This document shows, piece by piece, positions 59,786 to 64,000 of a DNA stretch of 64,000 bases. The DNA comes from Paenibacillus macerans (lineage in GTDB: Bacteria; Bacillota; Bacilli; Paenibacillales; Paenibacillaceae): assembly GCF_900454495.1 (NCBI RefSeq), contig NZ_UGSI01000001.1:2542001-2606000 (forward strand), read 5' to 3'. The notes under the pieces were generated by a model. The model saw nothing but the letters and a program-made list of their open reading frames with translations. It had not been told where the DNA came from and did no database searches. A program made the position numbers and the translations under genes. Numbering within the stretch: the first letter of the stretch is position 1; each line of letters begins with the position of its first letter.

Positions 59786-60637
59786 ATGCCCAGACCGGAA
59801 AGCTCCATCTGGGGCAACATTTTGACCTGCGCGGAGATTGCCCTGCATGTGTATGAAATAATAGCCGAACGGGGCAGCGGAATCGTCATCGACGCCGACC
59901 ACGCCAAAGAACTGTTAGGCGAAGAAGCGCTCAACATCGGTGAACAACACGGTGACCATGTATACTTTGACGATGCCAAAAGTGTAGTTCCTGCCTACGA
60001 ATTACTCCAAAATAATGCGATTACGGATCCTGAGTTCAAAGAGCGCTGCGGCAGTCCGGAGCAGCTTGCCAAGGAAGGCAAGTTTTTCGCTCCAGAATAT
60101 TTCGGCTCACTACAGGCTCCGGAAAATACACCTTGGGGAACGGTGACAAATAGCCAACCTCTCCATAATGGACTGTATTTTTTGGAGAGCGACGGAAAAT
60201 GGCAGCTTGCCGTGCACCAGACCGTCGCTAACCATTGCTTATCGGACTTTGCACAAGAGCACGCTGCAAATCACGGTGAATATTTGCATTATCCACTGGA
60301 CCGTTGTGCGGTTCCTGTTTATGAGTTATCTGCCTCTCATCCCGCCGTCATGGCCCAGGTGGTCGATGAAGACAGTTTGCTGCATACGCTCTGCGTGGAT
60401 GAGCCGCTGTATGTAGCAATGCATAACCAACACACCGAAGAATGGGGGCATATCCACGACCGCCCTGCACCCAAAACTATGTTTTTGCAACTTCAATTGG
60501 ATCAGGTTGCGGAGCAAGCTCATAAACAGGAATACCGTACACCCCATGCTGCAAACAATCCCACCCTCATAACGTTATGTACCAATGAACTGGAGCCCGA
60601 CGACTTTTTTGAACCGACCGAGGAACTGGAACTGTGA
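59786..60637 (+). CDS. conjugative-element backbone protein, unknown
   Basis: 283 aa from ATG 59786 (AAAGGAGG seven bases upstream). The sequence is acidic with many His and Asp residues (NIGEQHGDHVYFDDAK, EHAANHGEYLHY), no membrane helix and no known catalytic site. The stop overlaps the following membrane-protein start by four bases. Function unknown; conserved placement suggests a role in transfer. Confidence 0.72.
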   Translation: MPRPESSIWGNILTCAEIALHVYEIIAERGSGIVIDADHAKELLGEEALNIGEQHGDHVYFDDAKSVVPAYELLQNNAITDPEFKERCGSPEQLAKEGKFFAPEYFGSLQAPENTPWGTVTNSQPLHNGLYFLESDGKWQLAVHQTVANHCLSDFAQEHAANHGEYLHYPLDRCAVPVYELSASHPAVMAQVVDEDSLLHTLCVDEPLYVAMHNQHTEEWGHIHDRPAPKTMFLQLQLDQVAEQAHKQEYRTPHAANNPTLITLCTNELEPDDFFEPTEELEL

Positions 60638-61137
60638 AAACGAAACAAAGATGGGCTATTTCTTTGCTTCTGTTCGGGATTGGAGGTATTCTAAATCTCT
60701 TTATCAGCACCGCCCTTCATCGTCTGTTGTCCGGCTATACGTCCCGACTTGCGTGGCCCCCTATCGAATCGTGCTTGTCTAGTCTGATATCAAATCGACA
60801 GCATGTTCTGCTGTTCGTCTGTTTGCAAGGCTTCCTTTTGCTGCTTGCCATTCTGTTTTTCACAGCAAACAGCCGTCCCTATCAAAGCAAGCTGCAACGG
60901 GTGGCCCCTGGAATTGAAACCCCGATTCCAACCGGTCAGCATCAACACGGATCGGCTCGCTGGTTAAAGGAAGAGGAATGGTCTCGAGCTTTTGACCATT
61001 ATTCGCTTGATCTTAGCCATCCGCTGATCCGTCATTTGATCGATACCGGTTATGACGACTTAAACTTTCTAAAACCGCCGAAACAGGAGGAATGGCATGA
61101 TGAAGCTGTTTCATCCGCAAACGATCCCCAAACCTGA
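60634..61137 (+). CDS. membrane protein upstream of the coupling protein
   Basis: 167 aa. Two transmembrane helices (about 9-30 and 57-77) are followed by a hydrophilic cytosolic domain containing HGSARWLKEEEWSRAFDHYS. This is the N-terminal half of what in many VirD4/TraG proteins is a single polypeptide: those carry membrane helices and a GSARW-type segment before the ATPase domain. Here the ATPase is on the overlapping next gene (41-bp overlap). The pair may therefore act as a split coupling protein. Confidence 0.78.
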   Translation: MKTKQRWAISLLLFGIGGILNLFISTALHRLLSGYTSRLAWPPIESCLSSLISNRQHVLLFVCLQGFLLLLAILFFTANSRPYQSKLQRVAPGIETPIPTGQHQHGSARWLKEEEWSRAFDHYSLDLSHPLIRHLIDTGYDDLNFLKPPKQEEWHDEAVSSANDPQT

Positions 61138-62686
61138 TTCACCCGCCAAGGAATATCCGCTCAACCTCAATTCCAGTGGTATCGTGCTGGGAATGAGTCA
61201 GGAACGCGGACGTGAGAAGCTTTACTTTGTCGGCGATGATGTGCACACGCTGTGCATTGGAGCAACCCGCAGCGGGAAATCCCGTTCGGTTGTTCTGCAA
61301 TCCATCGGTTTGCTGGCCCTCGCAGGCGAATCGATGGTGATTTCTGATCCGAAAGCGGAATTGCTTCACTATAGTGGCCCCATGCTGGAGAAACTGGGCT
61401 ACGAAGTGCTGGAACTCGACTTTCGCCACCCTGAAAAAAGTCACCACTACAATTTGCTTCAGCCGATTATCGATGCCGCTCTTGCTGGCGATCAGGAACA
61501 GGCCGAAATGCTCGCTTGGGATATGACAAATGTCTTGGTCGGCAAAGCCCAAGGAGAGAAGATCTGGACCAACGGCGAAATGTCGGTTATAGCTGCTTCC
61601 ATTCTCAGTGTCGTATGGGATAATATCAAATGGCCCGAATACCAGAACTTGACCAATTCGTATTGGTTTCTGGCCGAGATGAACAAGCAAATCGGTAACA
61701 AAACGCCGATGCAAGAGTACGTCAAACGATTGCCGCAGCATCATCCGGCCCGAGCGCTGCTTAGTATCTCCGATATCGCACCTTCCCGTACCAAAGGCAG
61801 CTTCTATACGTCGGCATTAACGACGCTGCGGCTGTTCACCTCCAAATCCATATACGCGATTACCCATAAAAGCGACTTTTCTTTAGCCCAGCTCGGCGAA
61901 AAGAAACAAGCGCTTTTTATTGTTTTACCGGATGAAAAGACCACGTTCTACCCTGTTGCATCCCTGATGGTCTCGCAGCTTTATGAACTGCTAACAGCCG
62001 AGGCTGACAAGCGCGGCGGACGACTGAAACGGCGCGTTAACTTCCTGCTGGACGAGTTTGGCAACTTTACGCCGATCGCCGACTTCACGAACAAGCTGAC
62101 GGTCGGCGGCGGACGCGGGATGCGTTTCAACCTGTTTCTGCAAAGCTTCGAGCAACTCAAAGAAAAGTATGATGCCCATGCCGCCAGCACAATCAAGTCT
62201 AACTGCCAGACGTGGATATATATGCAGGCTGACGACCTCGAAACCTTGCGAGAAATTAGCGAAAAGTTAGGAACATACACCACTTCCAGCTATTCGCTCT
62301 CTTCGTCGCACGGCAAATACTCGACACCGAGCACTTCGCATTCGCTCAATTTATTGGAACGCAAGCTGCTCACCGTGGACGAAGTGCGCCGCATCTCGCG
62401 TCCCTATCAAATCGTCCTATCCCGCAGTCATCCGGCCATGATGTATGCTCCCGATCTCGGTAAATGGGCATTCAACCGCATGATGGGGCTCGGGGACAAG
62501 GAGCATAACCGCAGAGTTCGGGAGGAACGGGAAGCACGGCGGCCGATTCGGACCAACACGCGAGAGGAGGTGAAACTATGGAACATATGGGTGTACTACC
62601 ACAAGGACATCACCCGGCAACTAGCGGAACAGCAGCGTGCGGCGGCAGCGCAAAATGGTTTTCCCCCTTTTTCGTTCGACGATTGA
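61097..62686 (+). CDS. VirD4/TraG-type coupling ATPase
   Basis: 529 aa. Walker A LCIGATRSGKSRSVVLQS near residue 55, Walker B NFLLDEFGNFTPIADF near residue 318, and later LFLQSFEQLKEKY. It has no transmembrane helices of its own; those may come from the overlapping gene at 60634. It links the relaxase-DNA complex to the type IV secretion channel. The stop overlaps the start of the next gene (ATTGA). Complete. Confidence 0.94.
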   Translation: MMKLFHPQTIPKPDSPAKEYPLNLNSSGIVLGMSQERGREKLYFVGDDVHTLCIGATRSGKSRSVVLQSIGLLALAGESMVISDPKAELLHYSGPMLEKLGYEVLELDFRHPEKSHHYNLLQPIIDAALAGDQEQAEMLAWDMTNVLVGKAQGEKIWTNGEMSVIAASILSVVWDNIKWPEYQNLTNSYWFLAEMNKQIGNKTPMQEYVKRLPQHHPARALLSISDIAPSRTKGSFYTSALTTLRLFTSKSIYAITHKSDFSLAQLGEKKQALFIVLPDEKTTFYPVASLMVSQLYELLTAEADKRGGRLKRRVNFLLDEFGNFTPIADFTNKLTVGGGRGMRFNLFLQSFEQLKEKYDAHAASTIKSNCQTWIYMQADDLETLREISEKLGTYTTSSYSLSSSHGKYSTPSTSHSLNLLERKLLTVDEVRRISRPYQIVLSRSHPAMMYAPDLGKWAFNRMMGLGDKEHNRRVREEREARRPIRTNTREEVKLWNIWVYYHKDITRQLAEQQRAAAAQNGFPPFSFDD

Positions 62687-63024
62687 AGAAAGGAGGGCAA
62701 GCGGTAATTCGGTACACGGTATCTGCAGCTTTGACAGGACTCCTTTTCTTTATGTCCGATTCCTCCACCTTTGCCTCCGATATCAAAGATAGCAAGCTGG
62801 CTACCGGCACGGAAAAATTGATTAACGATGTGACCACATGGCTGATGATTTTGTCTCCTGTCGTGTCCGGCGTACTCATCATTTACTTTTTTATTCGCCG
62901 GTCCGCAGCAGACGAAATGGATCAGAAAAAATGGAACAATCGAATCATTGCCGCTGTCGTCTCCTGCATTGGCGCGGTGCTCGGCTCGGCTACATTGAAC
63001 ATCATCGTTGGCTATTATAAGTAA
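62683..63024 (+). CDS. VirB2/TrbC-like or Maff2-type membrane protein
   Basis: About 113 aa. A signal-like hydrophobic segment (about 10-27), the charged stretch LATGTEKLINDVTTWLMILS, a second helix (about 57-73), the loop RRSAADEMDQKKWNNR and a third helix ending IIVGYYK. Such small two/three-helix proteins form the pilus or channel in type IV secretion of Firmicutes elements. The start is uncertain: TTG 62683 overlaps the coupling-protein stop, and AAAGGAGG lies ten bases before a GTA-ATT pair without a normal start codon. Confidence 0.75.
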   Translation: MKKGGQAVIRYTVSAALTGLLFFMSDSSTFASDIKDSKLATGTEKLINDVTTWLMILSPVVSGVLIIYFFIRRSAADEMDQKKWNNRIIAAVVSCIGAVLGSATLNIIVGYYK

Positions 63025-63028
63025 GGCA

Positions 63029-63051
63029 AGCCTGCTCGATTACGGCAGGCT
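63029..63051 (+). terminator. attenuating hairpin between two secretion genes
   Basis: AGCCTGC/GCAGGCT stem with TTTTC following. It could reduce expression of the genes behind the pilin-like gene and raise its relative amount. Confidence 0.65.
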
Positions 63052-63086
63052 TTTCAATTTTCATACCATTTAGGAGGTTACCCAAT

Positions 63087-63326
63087 ATGAAGCAATGGCT
63101 GAAAGCTGCGAAAAAGAAAATCGCCCACTCGGTTACTCGGACCAAGCAAGCGCTCGGCAACCGGCGTGCCGAGGGGTTTGTTGATACGGCGGTCAAAATC
63201 TTGATGGGCGTTGTCATCGGGGCGCTGGTGCTGGCGGGGCTGTACCTTTTGTTTGAAGACACGATTCTGCCTACGTTATCGGAGCGAATTAAAGCTATGT
63301 TCGATTACGGGGGATCCTTACGGTGA
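63087..63326 (+). CDS. DUF6133-like membrane protein
   Basis: 79 aa. Basic N-terminus, then RAEGFVDTAVKILMGVVIGA and one strong helix (about 35-56), ending in MFDYGG. This layout and spacing match DUF6133 proteins that accompany VirB2-like and TrbL-like genes in Firmicutes conjugative elements. AGGAGG precedes the start. Probable minor channel or pilus component. Confidence 0.72.
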   Translation: MKQWLKAAKKKIAHSVTRTKQALGNRRAEGFVDTAVKILMGVVIGALVLAGLYLLFEDTILPTLSERIKAMFDYGGSLR

Positions 63327-63356
63327 TCGAAGCAACCTCGTGAAAAGGAGAAGGCG

Positions 63357-64000
63357 ATGGAGAAAATCCTGCTACTGCTCATCGTCGCGATTTTGAACGG
63401 TGCCCTAATTTACATGGACACACTGTTAAAAGACATTATGCCGATTTCCTTATACGCGGAACAGTTCATGTCGCTATCAACCGGCGTGGACCTCGCCGAA
63501 AGCTTGTACGACATTTTGTTTTCGTTTGGCATCGCTCTAATGATTCTCAAGTTTTTAAAGAAAGGATTTGAAATCTATGTACTGTGGACGGACGGCGACC
63601 CTGACGAAGAACCGCTATTTTTGCTAACCAACTTTTTCCGGGCGATGGCGGTTGCCGTTTGTTTTCCCACCATCTACTCTTGGCTTGCTCAAATTGTGGA
63701 AGAACTGACCGATTTGCTGCTTAACGCGATTGGGCAATCGACCAGTTATGACTGGCAAGTCTGGGTAGAGGCCATCAGTTCGGCGGGGCTTGTAACCGCG
63801 ATTTTTGGGCTCATTTTTGTCATCTGCTTTTTCATTCTCTATTTTCAATTCCTGATGCGGGGACTGGAAATGTTCATCTTGCGTGTCGGGATTCCGCTTG
63901 CTTGCGCCGGACTGCTAGACAATGACCGAGGCGTCTTTCGCGCTTACGCCCAAAAATTCATGCAGTCCATGTTGGCGGTCGTTATTCAGATCGCCTTGGC
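63357..64000 (+). CDS. TrbL/VirB6-like conjugal transfer membrane protein (partial)
   Basis: Starts at ATG 63357 with AAAAGGAG seven bases upstream and runs out of the window after about 214 codons. MEKILLLLIVAILNGALIYM is followed by at least five further hydrophobic segments with short loops, as in TrbL/VirB6 inner-membrane channel proteins. The continuing gene set (VirB4, NlpC/P60 hydrolase, integrase) should lie beyond the window. Confidence 0.8.
   Translation, partial: MEKILLLLIVAILNGALIYMDTLLKDIMPISLYAEQFMSLSTGVDLAESLYDILFSFGIALMILKFLKKGFEIYVLWTDGDPDEEPLFLLTNFFRAMAVAVCFPTIYSWLAQIVEELTDLLLNAIGQSTSYDWQVWVEAISSAGLVTAIFGLIFVICFFILYFQFLMRGLEMFILRVGIPLACAGLLDNDRGVFRAYAQKFMQSMLAVVIQIAL

Overview
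The window looks like a low-to-moderate GC Gram-positive chromosome of the Bacillales, most probably Paenibacillus or a close relative. The evidence is strong GGAGG-type ribosome binding sites, consensus SigA promoters, B. subtilis-like Zur boxes, Firmicutes-type regulators and a Firmicutes conjugative element. This assignment rests on gene content and style, not on a marker gene. No rRNA operon, intact tRNA or CRISPR array is visible.

Layout. (1) 1-2.3 kb: the start of a sensor kinase gene and its response regulator, then a TetR regulator and a paired small multidrug resistance (SMR) exporter sharing a 19-bp operator. (2) 2.3-9.1 kb: a hexuronate catabolism locus. Fructuronate reductase and mannonate dehydratase make 2-keto-3-deoxygluconate (KDG), KDG kinase phosphorylates it and KDPG aldolase cleaves it; LacI and GntR regulators lie alongside. 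(3) 9.1-10.3 kb: a graveyard with a broken NAD(P)H oxidoreductase gene and an IS1595-type transposase remnant. (4) 10.3-14.5 kb: a phosphotransferase system (PTS) permease, a Cys-type sulfatase, a 51-aa protein and a divergent RpiR regulator. (5) 14.5-20.8 kb: a second two-component system, an exported amidohydrolase, an NTF2-like lipoprotein, a tRNA-Leu-like remnant, and a MerR regulator with the DUF554 gene it probably controls.

(6) 20.9-40.5 kb: a zinc-starvation island. Eight Zur boxes (TCGTAAT-n-ATTACGA type) sit on or next to well-formed promoters. The promoters drive three COG0523 GTPases, zinc-independent FolE2, zinc-independent S14 and L33 paralogues, a decayed znuC-znuA importer, a FecBCDE-type ABC operon with a methyltransferase and a 2Fe-2S ferredoxin, and a Nik/Dpp-type ABC operon with a second methyltransferase. 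Two Zur-like Fur proteins are encoded inside it. A deletion has fused and destroyed the ZnuABC-type importer, so the two other ABC systems are the intact candidates for scarce-metal uptake.

(7) 40.97 kb to the window end: the left part of an integrative conjugative element inserted in the 3' end of a tRNA-Leu gene. The left junction keeps the truncated tRNA 3' half and its terminator; the intact tRNA should lie beyond the right end. The backbone has ParA, ParB, a 2,173-aa ArdC/methylase/helicase protein, a TOPRIM primase, an oriT-like triple inverted repeat, a ribbon-helix-helix accessory protein, a MobP3-type relaxase, a VirD4-type coupling protein, a VirB2-like protein, a DUF6133-like protein and a TrbL-like membrane protein. 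AT-rich cargo at 50.1-55.7 kb interrupts the backbone: two secreted-protein genes, and on the opposite strand a three-gene cassette (NdpA-like nucleoid protein, PD-(D/E)xK-like protein resembling GapS4a, and an unknown protein). That cassette is the best candidate here for a poorly described, probably anti-phage or anti-plasmid system.
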